From contig MEWX01000026.1 in assembly GCA_001775485.1 (NCBI GenBank), forward strand, positions 1 through 51,977: 51,977 nt of DNA, given 5' to 3'. Position numbers and translations under genes: made by a program. The notes under the pieces were generated by a model. It was not told where the DNA came from, searched no databases, and saw only the letters and a list, made by a program, of their open reading frames with translations. The stretch is from Candidatus Adlerbacteria bacterium RIFCSPLOWO2_01_FULL_51_16. GTDB lineage: Bacteria; Patescibacteriota; Minisyncoccia; Phycocordibacterales; SBAW01. This document shows positions 30,340 to 40,223 of the stretch, one piece after another. Position 1 is the stretch's first letter. Each line of letters opens with the position of its first letter.

Positions 30340-31812
30340 TTACCGAACACTAAACGCGTAGGAAAGGGGAAATTTTTCGCGCCAGGCGGGGCGTGCGGCA
30401 AGCACAAGAGCATCAAGTCCGAGAATGAGCGGAAGGAGAAATAGTTTGAAGATGCGCGGGAGAATCAACTCGGTTTGTGCATACGCGGCACACAATGGTC
30501 CGCGGCCGATAGGAGAAATAGTTATGCGGACAAATCCGGCCATTTTGAAAAGCTTCATGAGCCCCTCCCCCGTCAGGCGAGTGTAATCATGCGGACTCGG
30601 ATGCACCCCAACAAGAAACGGGACGATACCCAAGAGCGTCCCGTCACGCCTTAACACGCGCCGGATGTTGCGGAGAAGTCGCTCGCGATTATGTACATGC
30701 TCAAGAACGTTAAACAGGAGCGCTGTATCAAAATGATTGTCAGGAAACGGTAAATCCCCCTTTTCGAGATCCACAAGAAAATCGGGCTTGGCCTTCGGGT
30801 CAATATCAAGCGTCGTCACGTTATGCCATCGCGCCTGACCCAAAAACCGCCAATAGCTTGCGTGCCCGTCTCCACCCACATCAAGCACACGCCCATAGGC
30901 CTCAAAATGACACACCGCGAGGTTCCCCAGTATCCGGTTAAGATCCTTCCCGCGAAGCGTCTCAACAAACAGTACATACCACGCCCGCGTCGCGAAATAA
31001 TTTTTTATGTCTCCAAACAAGACATAAAGGTGATAGCGTACGATAGTGAGCTCAATTGAGAGCGGCATAGAGTTTTTAAAGCCCCATCGCAAGTACATTG
31101 CGGGTAGGCGCCAGAGGAGATAGCCAAGAATCGTCTTTATTCTGCGATATACGCTCCAGTACAAAAACGAGGAGAGCGTTCCGTATTGTGCGGTTTGGAG
31201 CTCCCGTTTTGCATAGGTATGCAAATAATCCCAGTACCTCTCCACGCGCTCGCGCGGCCAGTGGAAATTGTAGAAATTCTGCATTTCTCCTATAGGAAAT
31301 TTTTTCTCATCAAACGCAAGTCGCTCGTGGACCGGTCCGCGGAAGTGCGCACCAACGCGCTCGTGCACCAGCCGCGTTTGGTAGGAAGGGTAGGTCGCTT
31401 CATGTTTTATTTCTCTACCGTCAATAAAAATACGGGTTGGCATGCGCCAAACAAAATGTTTCGGATTCGAATCCGAGACGATTGTCCTGATTTCTTCAAC
31501 CGCCTCTTTTGAAAGAGTATCGTCTGAATCCATAAAAAACCGCCACGGAAGTGTCGAGGAACTCATTGCACGCTCCCTAACCCTTGCCTTGTCCATAGCA
31601 CACGGGGTCTCGGGCTCGTCGGTATCGTATTGCTTAATAACGCGCGCGCCGAAGGCGCGTGCGATGTTTTGTGTTGCATCACTGGAGTTACCGTCACAGA
31701 CGATAATTTCCTCAAAATCCTTCAGTGACTCCAGACACGCCGAAAGCCCCCGAGCGCTATTGAGCGTCAGTAGTGAGACCGAGCACGGAATTTTCTTTCC
31801 CTGATTATTCAT
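30340..31812 (-). CDS. Fusion: family 2 glycosyltransferase + class I methyltransferase
   Basis: VSLLTLNSARGLSACLESL...VCDGNSSDATQNIA (GT2); GRVLDVGGDGHASYWRFL...DTALLFNVLEHVHNRERLLRNI (MTase). Confidence 0.87.
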   Translation of the reverse strand: MNNQGKKIPCSVSLLTLNSARGLSACLESLKDFEEIIVCDGNSSDATQNIARAFGARVIKQYDTDEPETPCAMDKARVRERAMSSSTLPWRFFMDSDDTLSKEAVEEIRTIVSDSNPKHFVWRMPTRIFIDGREIKHEATYPSYQTRLVHERVGAHFRGPVHERLAFDEKKFPIGEMQNFYNFHWPRERVERYWDYLHTYAKRELQTAQYGTLSSFLYWSVYRRIKTILGYLLWRLPAMYLRWGFKNSMPLSIELTIVRYHLYVLFGDIKNYFATRAWYVLFVETLRGKDLNRILGNLAVCHFEAYGRVLDVGGDGHASYWRFLGQARWHNVTTLDIDPKAKPDFLVDLEKGDLPFPDNHFDTALLFNVLEHVHNRERLLRNIRRVLRRDGTLLGIVPFLVGVHPSPHDYTRLTGEGLMKLFKMAGFVRITISPIGRGPLCAAYAQTELILPRIFKLFLLPLILGLDALVLAARPAWREKFPLSYAFSVR

Positions 31813-33035
31813 AGGGAGGAGAGCGCGTCCCGCACTATAGCATCAAGCGCTTGTTGTGAAAACAACGTTTCCGAACGGCTGCGAGCAGAGAGTGACAATT
31901 CTTTGCGCCGCGAGACACTGCGAAGCTGCAGTAGAGCCTCAACAAACTCATCCGCTGTTTTCGCCGCGATAAACTCCCTGCCGCTTGCGTATGCATATCC
32001 TGCGATTGCCCGCCGTGAGGTAATGGTCGGGATACCCCTGACAATCGGCTCAAATACTTTTTGTTGCATGCCCGCCCCCATGAGAGACGGCACAAGTGCC
32101 ACATCCATTGAAGAGAGAAACTCCTGAATGTTTTGCACATATCCCTCGTAGTGACATCCCTCTTGTTGTGCCGCACGGACAAGTCCATCGGGGAGTTTTG
32201 CTCCGAGAATATGAAAAGCAAATTCTCCCGGCGCGCGGCGATTAGCTTTGGGGATAATCTGGCGCAGAAAAAATTCTGCCGCTGCCTCGTTGTGGGTAAC
32301 ACTGTAGGAAGAACCCATAAAAAAGACATTGAGCGGCCGGTGTTCGCGGATATTCTGCAGCGGCGAAGCAAGAAATCGAGGAAGAGACCGGAGCGGCAAT
32401 ACCCCCGTACGACGAGCCCCGAGCTTGCGATACAGACGTTCTTCTTTTGGCGTTATTGCAAGGAGAGCGTCACTTAAACTGGCAGTTATAATCTCCCCTA
32501 AAAATTTTGGTACAAATTTCAAATAATTAAAAAGTGTATAGCCCCCTTCCTCCAAAAAATGTACCGGTTCAAAGTTATTGGAGCGGGTAATAATAGACAC
32601 TCCCGCTCTTCGCACCAATCTGTAGAGCGGCCAAAGGTATGTGTACTCAAACCATACGACATTAGGGCGAAATTCTTTGAGCTCTCTTGCGAGGGCCGCC
32701 CGGATTCCCGGCTCTGCATATTCGTACGCCGCGCCATCAAAGTAGAGCGGGTTGCGGAACTTTCCAAGAAATTTCCATACGCGCTCGCTTGGGGAAAGTT
32801 TTCGGTTGCTGTAGCGATACGGAACAGGCACGACTCTCACCCCCATCTCGCGCGCAGTGCGCTCAATGGCGCCCCGGTCTGCCCACTCCACTATCTTTGC
32901 AATAATCACGACCTCGCAGCCCAACCGCACAAGTTGCCGAATGCCATCCGCCCTGTCCATCTGCTCCGCCCCACTCTCAATTACAGGGAAGCTCGGGCAA
33001 ACCATGAGCACGCGTTTGTTCACAGGGTTAGACAT
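31809..33035 (-). CDS. Glycosyltransferase family 4
   Basis: RVLMVCPSFPVIESGAEQM; VFFMGSSYSVTHNEAAAEFF; FEPIVRGIPTITSRRAIAGY. Confidence 0.8.
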   Translation of the reverse strand: MSNPVNKRVLMVCPSFPVIESGAEQMDRADGIRQLVRLGCEVVIIAKIVEWADRGAIERTAREMGVRVVPVPYRYSNRKLSPSERVWKFLGKFRNPLYFDGAAYEYAEPGIRAALARELKEFRPNVVWFEYTYLWPLYRLVRRAGVSIITRSNNFEPVHFLEEGGYTLFNYLKFVPKFLGEIITASLSDALLAITPKEERLYRKLGARRTGVLPLRSLPRFLASPLQNIREHRPLNVFFMGSSYSVTHNEAAAEFFLRQIIPKANRRAPGEFAFHILGAKLPDGLVRAAQQEGCHYEGYVQNIQEFLSSMDVALVPSLMGAGMQQKVFEPIVRGIPTITSRRAIAGYAYASGREFIAAKTADEFVEALLQLRSVSRRKELSLSARSRSETLFSQQALDAIVRDALSSL

Positions 33036-33987
33036 AAAGGCCAAGAATTTTTGGTACAAGCCGCACGAGTGAGTGCCGCTCTTTAACGATCGTTGTCCGA
33101 TCCCGACTTTCCCGCTCGACTTTCAGTTCCTTTGCGATAGCTTCGGGTGTTGCCGGTACGATTTGTACCGGATAATCCCTGTATACATCACTTGTCGTAA
33201 CAACCGCGACATCTGTTGCAAGAGCTTCGAGGACCACTTTGTCCAAACTCCCGGTTTCACTCGTGTGTATCAAGAAGGATGCTTTCCGGTATTCGTCGCG
33301 TAACTGCCCTTGTGTAAGGCCGCCCAGAAAATGTACACGGGGCTTAATTGACTGCACAAGCGACTCAAGTATTTTACGCTCCGGCCCTTCCCCTATGATA
33401 TAGAGCTCTCTGTCTGCAAGTACTGCGGCGCGAATAGCCAAATCGTGCCTCTTGCTGGGCGAAAGTCTTCCAACTGAAAGTATCGCGTCGCCCCGTACAG
33501 TATTCGGGTCTGAAGTAAAAAAATCAGTGTCTATGCCGTGTCCGAGAACGGTAACTTTTTTGCTCTTGAGGCGAAAACTCTCTTTTGAGGCTGTTGCGAC
33601 GGCGTGTGCAAGTAGTGTTGCTATACGTAGTGCAAGCGTCACACTTTTGTGCGTATACCACAGCACTATTTTTTTATTCCACAAACGCCAAAATATGCCC
33701 CCGAGCACCACATATTCCGGGCTCATATGCACAAAGACCGCATCATGCTGTTTTCGAAGCACTACGATATACCGCAATGCCCGGATCCATCGCATCAACC
33801 GCGGAGTCCCTTTCTCTTTACCGAGAGAATGTACTTCAACATTTTTGGGGAGAGCGTGCTCCCCTTCCTGTAAACATATGACGACCACTTTCTCACAGTG
33901 TTTTGCAAACTCTTCTAACCAGCGGTGAAAAAACCCTAAGTCCGGGTCATTGCGATCGACGGTCTGCGTGCAAACTAAAAGACGCAT
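33028..33987 (-). CDS. Glycosyltransferase family 4
   Basis: AILSVGRLSPSKRHDLAIRA, VVLEALATDVAVVTTSDV. Confidence 0.85.
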   Translation of the reverse strand: MRLLVCTQTVDRNDPDLGFFHRWLEEFAKHCEKVVVICLQEGEHALPKNVEVHSLGKEKGTPRLMRWIRALRYIVVLRKQHDAVFVHMSPEYVVLGGIFWRLWNKKIVLWYTHKSVTLALRIATLLAHAVATASKESFRLKSKKVTVLGHGIDTDFFTSDPNTVRGDAILSVGRLSPSKRHDLAIRAAVLADRELYIIGEGPERKILESLVQSIKPRVHFLGGLTQGQLRDEYRKASFLIHTSETGSLDKVVLEALATDVAVVTTSDVYRDYPVQIVPATPEAIAKELKVERESRDRTTIVKERHSLVRLVPKILGLYV

Positions 33988-33989
33988 AG

Positions 33990-34823
33990 TTACTCACCGT
34001 AAACTCCGCTCAGCAGATCGGTGTCTTTACCGCTTGTTTTAAGCAGTTCGATATTTTTTTGCTCAAGAGCAGCGAGCACTGCGAGACCTTTAGTATCTTT
34101 GGGCAGAAGTTTTTTGTAGAGCTCCCGGAAGGCCGCAAAGTCCTTAATGAAGCACCCCCCACCCGCACCACGGCCGGTCTTATGCACCGGCTTGCCGTAG
34201 CGATTGGCGACATAGGGATCATGGTCAAGTGCCTCACGCACCTTCTCCCAATCGGCACTGAGTGTCTGTGCCGTGTCGTATAAAACGTTTGCAAGTATTA
34301 CTTGAAAATATCCGTTGAGGTTGTGCGAATATTTGATGAGCTCGGCTTCAGTCGAGGTGCATATCTGGACAAAAGGAGCCTCAGGTAAGACCGTTAGCAC
34401 TTTCTGTGCCGCTGCGCGATGCACCTCGTCATCAACGGAAAGTCCAACAATATTGGAGAAGGGATGTGCCGCATCGTACGCCGCGCTTCCCTCACTCAAG
34501 AACTCCGGCGCGTACAGCACAACTATGCCCGGATTTTGTTTTTGTAACTCTACCGTGCTTCCCGGGAGTACTGTCGATTTGATAACCGCTATTTTCCCCT
34601 TCCCGATGAGCGAGAGTGCCTCCTGCACGATACCGGGGTCAAAACCTTTGGGAGTAGTCGGTGTCGGCACCGCAACAAATACAATATCGCACTCTTTTAT
34701 TTTTTCTTTGTTCATGCGGTACGGCTCCTCAAGCGCGTAGCGCACGGTTTGATACCCGCGTTCTTCGAAATTGTCCGCATAGTTCTTCCCTATCCAACCC
34801 TGTCCGATGAATCCGATTGTCAT
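33990..34823 (-). CDS. UDP-glucose/GDP-mannose dehydrogenase-family protein, short form
   Basis: MTIGFIGQGWIGKNYADNF; VAVPTPTTPKGFDPGIV; VLYAPEFLSEGSA; GGGCFIKDFAAF catalytic-Cys motif; ends shortly after the central domain. Confidence 0.82.
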   Translation of the reverse strand: MTIGFIGQGWIGKNYADNFEERGYQTVRYALEEPYRMNKEKIKECDIVFVAVPTPTTPKGFDPGIVQEALSLIGKGKIAVIKSTVLPGSTVELQKQNPGIVVLYAPEFLSEGSAAYDAAHPFSNIVGLSVDDEVHRAAAQKVLTVLPEAPFVQICTSTEAELIKYSHNLNGYFQVILANVLYDTAQTLSADWEKVREALDHDPYVANRYGKPVHKTGRGAGGGCFIKDFAAFRELYKKLLPKDTKGLAVLAALEQKNIELLKTSGKDTDLLSGVYGE

Positions 34824-35707
34824 ATAAGAGTATTTTTCCAATTTTGCGCCCACGCTTCTTTATTAAGCAGGGGTAATTGTATCGCACCTCGTGCTCCTGA
34901 GCGAAGTATTTCGGCAACGCCCACGGCTATTTCCGAGTGTGCTTTCACTGTAGCGCCCGCCTCTTTTGCAATACCCACATCGGGCGAGACGACCGGCACC
35001 CCCGCCGCAAGGGCCTCTACAATGCTTACGCCGTAGCTTTCGTGTTTAGAGGTCGAGAGTACCACATCAGCTGTCGCGAGATAGAGGGCCGGGTCCTGCC
35101 AGCCCGGAAATTCAATCGGAAGTCCCTGCGCCCGCTCTCGCAATTTCTTCTCCGTACTTCCACTACCGAGCATCACGAGTTTTGCATCCAGCGTCTCTCG
35201 GATTTTTTCAAACACTTCAATTGCGTACATCGGATCTTTCTCGGGCTCAAAGCGCCCTATCCATAGGATTGTTTTTGTATCGTGTGGTTGGCGCGCAATA
35301 TTTTGAAAACGGCTTACGTCAACAAAAACAGGGAGTACACGGACCGGCACTTTGATACTCATACTCTCCACTTGTTTTTTTATTCTTTCCGACACCACTC
35401 GCACCGAATCGGCACGGCGCAGAACAATTTGCGCAAGAACACGGCGAACGAAAGGTTGCGCCGAGAGATCTGTGTGCACCTGGACATTGAGTTTCGCGCC
35501 CATGCGGCGCGCTATTAGCCATCCTATAAATCCGCGCCAAAACGGGTCTTGAGCGGTTACGACGTCAAATCTCCCGCTCGCAACGCTGGGCCACAGCGCA
35601 CCGCGACCCCAATACACAACCACGAGTGTTTCCACCTGTGCCCGCTGTAGTGCAAAACGCGGGCTTGTGGCAAAGTTTTTATCACCGGTGATCATGAGAA
35701 CTTTCAT
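34820..35707 (-). CDS. Glycosyltransferase family 4
   Basis: ILWIGRFEPEKDPMYAIEVF, SIVEALAAGVPVVSPDVGIAKEAGATV. Confidence 0.88.
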   Translation of the reverse strand: MKVLMITGDKNFATSPRFALQRAQVETLVVVYWGRGALWPSVASGRFDVVTAQDPFWRGFIGWLIARRMGAKLNVQVHTDLSAQPFVRRVLAQIVLRRADSVRVVSERIKKQVESMSIKVPVRVLPVFVDVSRFQNIARQPHDTKTILWIGRFEPEKDPMYAIEVFEKIRETLDAKLVMLGSGSTEKKLRERAQGLPIEFPGWQDPALYLATADVVLSTSKHESYGVSIVEALAAGVPVVSPDVGIAKEAGATVKAHSEIAVGVAEILRSGARGAIQLPLLNKEAWAQNWKNTLI

Positions 35708-36699
35708 ATAGTTTGCAAAAGGTCGATCAATTTGCCGAGCGTAGTATCGATCGAAAAGCGGGCTACTTTGATGCGGGCTTCCTCCGCCCGCGCACGGGCT
35801 GTCTCTCTATCCTGTTCTATTTTTTTGAGCGCGATATGTAGCGCATCGTCGTCTTTAGGCGGAATAAGCAACCCTTCGATGCCGTCGGTAATAAGTTCCG
35901 GATTGCCCCCCACAGCAGTCGCCACTATCGGCGTACCGAGAGACATGGCTTCCAGGAGCACGTGCGAGAGACCTTCGTAGGTTGAGTTGAGTACAAAGAC
36001 ATCGGCGGTTTTAACCCAACCGAGCGCTTGAGCGCGCGGAAGACCGTCTGCAACAAACAGATGCCAGCTTGGCTCCCGCCCAATGACGCGGGCAAGACCC
36101 TCAAACCCTTTCCACGGCACCTTACGCCCGACTGTAACAACTAAAAATCCGTTCGAGCGATTTTTGGGAAGTTCAACAGGCACCGGGAGCGCGATTCCGT
36201 TATATATAAGAACTGGCACCACCCCCCAACCAGAAACTATGTGCCGCATATACTCGCTCGGCACCACTACTGACCGTGCACTCCGTACAACAAATTTCTG
36301 CAGCGCGCGCAACACGCCAACCCGCCAACCATAGCTTTTGGGCTGAAACTCATCAAGAGAATCCATGACTCCCCACCGCCCCGATGCCTGCTCCCACGCG
36401 TAATCTCCCGGGACACGCACGATAAACTTCTTACCCAAGACGTGTGCGGCAAGTGCCGCCGGAAACCCAACGCTTACGGTGTCCTGCGCGAATATCACGT
36501 CAACCTTGCGCGCGAGCATAAGGCATTTCCATACATATACGAGATGACGGATCCCTTTTGGGAGGGACCTCACGGCGCGAAACGGTAGCACAGATACCCC
36601 AATCCCCCGAGCAGGCAGACGTTCTTCAAGTAATTTAGTATATGTCGCGGGCCCGCCAGTTTCTGGCGGATAGAGTCCGGTTGCTATAAGTATGCGCAT
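35704..36699 (-). CDS. Glycosyltransferase family 4
   Basis: YPPETGGPATYTKLLEERL, HVLLEAMSLGTPIVATAVGGNPELITDGIEGLLI. Confidence 0.9.
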   Translation of the reverse strand: MRILIATGLYPPETGGPATYTKLLEERLPARGIGVSVLPFRAVRSLPKGIRHLVYVWKCLMLARKVDVIFAQDTVSVGFPAALAAHVLGKKFIVRVPGDYAWEQASGRWGVMDSLDEFQPKSYGWRVGVLRALQKFVVRSARSVVVPSEYMRHIVSGWGVVPVLIYNGIALPVPVELPKNRSNGFLVVTVGRKVPWKGFEGLARVIGREPSWHLFVADGLPRAQALGWVKTADVFVLNSTYEGLSHVLLEAMSLGTPIVATAVGGNPELITDGIEGLLIPPKDDDALHIALKKIEQDRETARARAEEARIKVARFSIDTTLGKLIDLLQTI

Positions 36700-36751
36700 G
36701 TAGTCATAGTGTATAACCTTCGGTCCAAACTACCAGTTACAATGAGCATAT

Positions 36752-37654
36752 ATGAAAGTAGTCGTAACAGGTGGGGCGGGATTTATCGGCTCACATCTGG
36801 TCAAAGCTCTTCTTGAGCGTGGAGATGAGGTACACGCGGTGGACAACTTGGCGGGAGGGAAGCGAGCTGATCGCCTGCACAAGGGAGCTGTGTATCATGA
36901 TACGGATATCCGCGACACAGGGGCACTCGATACTATTTTTTCCGGAGCACAGCTTGTGTTCCACACAGCAGCGCTTCCCCGCGTGCAGTACTCTATAGAA
37001 CATCCTGAAGAAACAAACGACGTCAACATAGGAGGCACCTTGCGTGTGCTTATAGCAGCGCGTGATGCAGGGGTTAAACGAGTAATATACTCCGGTTCCA
37101 GTTCTGCCTATGGAGACCAAGAGGTTATGCCGCTTTCTGAAGACATGCCCGCGCGCCCGAAAAGCCCATACGGACTGCAAAAACACGTGGGAGAGCTGTA
37201 TTGCCGGGTGTTCAGCGAAGTATACGGGCTCCAAACCGTATCGCTGCGCTTCTTCAATGTATATGGCCCTGCGGCGGACCCAAACGGCGCTTATGCGCTC
37301 GTGGTCTCAAAGTTTATAAAGCAAGCGTTAGAGGGTAAACCCCTTACCATCACCGGCGACGGCGAACAGACACGTGACTTCACCCATGTGAGTGATGTCG
37401 TTCGCGCGAACCTGCTTGCGGCAGAAAGCCCGCTCGTTGGAAAGGGCGAGGTCCTTAATATTGGTGCAGGGCGTCCGGTATCGATTAACACACTAGCACA
37501 ACTCATTGGTGGTAAAACTGTCCATATCGAGGCACGACTTGAGCCAAGACACACGGCGGCAGACATTACGCGTGCACAAACACTCCTTGGGTGGAAGCCT
37601 GAAATCTCTATTGAGACAGGCATCGCCGAGCTCAAAACACTTGCTAAGCTATAG
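36752..37654 (+). CDS. NAD-dependent epimerase/dehydratase (UDP-glucose 4-epimerase-like)
   Basis: VVVTGGAGFIGSHLVKALLERGDEVHAVDNL, SPYGLQKHVGELY. Confidence 0.9.
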   Translation: MKVVVTGGAGFIGSHLVKALLERGDEVHAVDNLAGGKRADRLHKGAVYHDTDIRDTGALDTIFSGAQLVFHTAALPRVQYSIEHPEETNDVNIGGTLRVLIAARDAGVKRVIYSGSSSAYGDQEVMPLSEDMPARPKSPYGLQKHVGELYCRVFSEVYGLQTVSLRFFNVYGPAADPNGAYALVVSKFIKQALEGKPLTITGDGEQTRDFTHVSDVVRANLLAAESPLVGKGEVLNIGAGRPVSINTLAQLIGGKTVHIEARLEPRHTAADITRAQTLLGWKPEISIETGIAELKTLAKL

Positions 37655-38797
37655 AACCTTTTTAAACACCCGCTCTTGCATCTTACCTGCAATCAAGTTC
37701 CAATCATAGTTTTCAAACACAAGTTTCTGCGCATGTTCTGCCACTTTTTTTGTTTGTTCGGGGTTGTTGAGAATTTCTTGAACCGCTTGTACGATTTGCT
37801 CCGGCGAATCTGTATCAACCGCAAAACCGGTCTGCTCTTTTCCAGGATTTCTCTTTGCATCATATAGAAAATCGGCAATGCCTCCCTCTTGTGTTGCAAT
37901 GACCGGAATTCCCGCGGCCATCGCCTCAATAAAAGAGCTACCCATTCCTTCCGAACGGCTGGGGCGCACGAATATAGTTGATGCTTGAAGATATGCCGGG
38001 AGTTCTTTGTGTGTTATGTGTCCCAAGAACCGCACGCGACTTGCCACCCCGAGCTCTTTGGAAAGTTTTTTAAGCTTTATTTCTTCAGAGCCTTCGCCGA
38101 GCACCAAAAAATGAACGGCAGGAAGTTCCGGCAGAGCACGGAGCACGTCATCAATCGCGTTTTTATGCGCCAAACGCGAGGTTGTTATAAGAATTGTTTC
38201 ATTCTCGCGGATATTTAACGTCTTGCGTACTTCAAAACGCTCTTGTGGTTTAGCAAAACGCTCTATATCTACCCCGTTGGGAATAACTTCAATTGGTCCT
38301 TTGTAATCAAACGTGCGAGCCCAACCGAGGAGATATTGCGATATGGTTTGGATGACTGTCGCGTGGCGAAAGCCATATCGCAGAAGCGGCATGAGAAGCC
38401 GTATATAGAAACGCTTAAAGACTACTTCAAACGGATCGCCATCTTGGAGGGTGAGCACGTAGGGGGTCTTCACACCAATTGGGCGTGAAAGTACGAGGGG
38501 AAAAACCATATAACTCATCATCGCCCACACAGCGTCAAAGTGGTGCTTTCGATGCAGCCGGGCCGCTGCAAACGCGGCGATCGGCACAAAAAGAATTTTG
38601 GAGAAATACGACGCCCCCCCGCCTACCCTATGTACGTACACATTGCCTATCTTTTCTCTCCGCGGCTCGTTGCGAAAACGCAGGGTGATCAAATGAAATT
38701 CAATATCCGCAATGCGGTCAGTGATTTCTTTAATAGCAATCTCCGCTCCCCCCACATGGGGAAAGTACGCGAGCGAAAAAATAAGAACTTTTTTCAT
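37649..38797 (-). CDS. Glycosyltransferase family 4
   Basis: VIPNGVDIERFAKP, FVRPSRSEGMGSSFIEAMAAGIPVIATQEGGIADFL. Confidence 0.92.
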   Translation of the reverse strand: MKKVLIFSLAYFPHVGGAEIAIKEITDRIADIEFHLITLRFRNEPRREKIGNVYVHRVGGGASYFSKILFVPIAAFAAARLHRKHHFDAVWAMMSYMVFPLVLSRPIGVKTPYVLTLQDGDPFEVVFKRFYIRLLMPLLRYGFRHATVIQTISQYLLGWARTFDYKGPIEVIPNGVDIERFAKPQERFEVRKTLNIRENETILITTSRLAHKNAIDDVLRALPELPAVHFLVLGEGSEEIKLKKLSKELGVASRVRFLGHITHKELPAYLQASTIFVRPSRSEGMGSSFIEAMAAGIPVIATQEGGIADFLYDAKRNPGKEQTGFAVDTDSPEQIVQAVQEILNNPEQTKKVAEHAQKLVFENYDWNLIAGKMQERVFKKVL

Positions 38798-39639
38798 ATA
38801 ACGCTTCGTATATAGTCGGAAAGTTTTCGTTTTGGTGCCCAGCCGAGGGCCTCGGATTTTGCGGTGTCAAGAACTGAATCCATGCGGTTGCCTTTACGCC
38901 CAGGAAGCATCACTATTTCTCCACCAAACATTTTGGCGACTTCAAGTATTGAATAGGATTCCGAGGCGCCAAGACCAAACTCGTCTCCGATCCCCCCTTT
39001 TCCGACCAACATGAGACCATCTACTATATCGTCTACGTGCGTAAAATTTCTTTTTTGTGTGCCGGGAGAAACCACCGTAAGCTTTTCTCCGGCTTGCTTT
39101 TGGCGCCGGAATGTTTCTATCAGAGTGCCGTACTCGGATGCCGGCCTCTCGCGCGGGCCGTACACGTTATAAAAATAAGTGACAGCATACGGGAGTTCGT
39201 ACCATGCTCCATAATTTTGGACGAGCTCGGTGTTGCTTGCTTTTGCCCACGCATACGGACTCTGGAGGCGGCCGAGGCCTCCATCGCCAAATTTGGTGGA
39301 AGAGCCCGCGTAAATGAGCTTGCACTTTTTTGAGCGCCAAAATTCAACGACACCGAAGGTGCCATCTTTGTTGAGATTCCACACTAACGCGGGTTCAGTG
39401 AGCGAAATTTCCACCCGCGAGTACTCGCCAAGGTGGTAGATAATGTCGGGCGTTTCGGGAATATGTTTTGCAATATCTTTTGTGTGGCCCTCGCGGTACT
39501 CAACCCCCTTTATGTGGTTATCTTTGGAGCCGGTAAAATAATTATCAAGCGAAATAACCCGGTGCCCCTCGCCTGCGAGCCGTTCACAAAGATGCGAACC
39601 AATAAAACCGGCACCACCGGTTACCACAATAGTTTTCAT
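38794..39639 (-). CDS. NAD-dependent epimerase/dehydratase
   Basis: TIVVTGGAGFIGSHLCERLAGEGHRVISLDNY, SPYAWAKASNTELVQNYG. Confidence 0.9.
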   Translation of the reverse strand: MKTIVVTGGAGFIGSHLCERLAGEGHRVISLDNYFTGSKDNHIKGVEYREGHTKDIAKHIPETPDIIYHLGEYSRVEISLTEPALVWNLNKDGTFGVVEFWRSKKCKLIYAGSSTKFGDGGLGRLQSPYAWAKASNTELVQNYGAWYELPYAVTYFYNVYGPRERPASEYGTLIETFRRQKQAGEKLTVVSPGTQKRNFTHVDDIVDGLMLVGKGGIGDEFGLGASESYSILEVAKMFGGEIVMLPGRKGNRMDSVLDTAKSEALGWAPKRKLSDYIRSVI

Positions 39640-40223
39640 TCGTTTATTATTTCAAACTCATCTGCAGAGGAGAAAGTTGCTCTTTGCATTTCAGAAGTTC
39701 GTGCATAAAAGACGGCTGCAACACCAAGAACAATAATCGCCACGAGACCGAGTGCGTAGGCCATAACCGTTGATTCTGCTTGAGGCATCTCGCGCGATGT
39801 GAACACAGCGGCCTCCTGTTGTACCTTTTGTTTTGGCTCGGTAAGCGGCAAGGGCGGCGATGTCTCAACGGCGGAGCTTGCGGGAGCAGACCTCGGCGGA
39901 GCCGGCGAAACAACCGGTGCAGACGGCGGGAGCGGCTCAACACTGCCGACCGTTATCTGCTCTTTAATAGCCGCAAAGGTGACTGTACCAATGCCTTTCA
40001 CCTGCATAATATCTTCTACTTTTCTGAACGGGCCATTGTACGTGCGATAGTCGATGATTGCTTGCGCTTTTACTTCGCCAATGCCATACAGCTCTGTTAG
40101 CATCGCCCTGTCGGCGGTATTGATGTTTATAAGATCGGCAGCATAAAGCGGCGTCCACGCGCAAACCAACAGCATAAGCGCCCAAACAATAAAGAGAGGG
40201 GTGTTGCTACTCTTCGGTTTCAT
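39636..40223 (-). CDS. ComEA-like helix-hairpin-helix protein with signal peptide and C-terminal TM helix
   Basis: From MKPKSSNTPLFIVWALMLLVCAWTPLYA: LININTADRAMLTELYGIGEVKAQAIIDYRTYNGPFRKVEDIMQVKGIGTVTFAAIKEQI; C-terminal VMAYALGLVAIIVLGVAAVFYA. Confidence 0.85.
   Translation of the reverse strand: MKPKSSNTPLFIVWALMLLVCAWTPLYAADLININTADRAMLTELYGIGEVKAQAIIDYRTYNGPFRKVEDIMQVKGIGTVTFAAIKEQITVGSVEPLPPSAPVVSPAPPRSAPASSAVETSPPLPLTEPKQKVQQEAAVFTSREMPQAESTVMAYALGLVAIIVLGVAAVFYARTSEMQRATFSSADEFEIINE

Noticed and set aside
38778-38797. aataagaacttttttcata also occurs at the start of the 37649-38797 GT gene, like the 36-bp repeat
   Set aside because: Only about 19 bp, explained by the shared N-terminal MKKVLI coding sequence; not evidence of the same recombination event.
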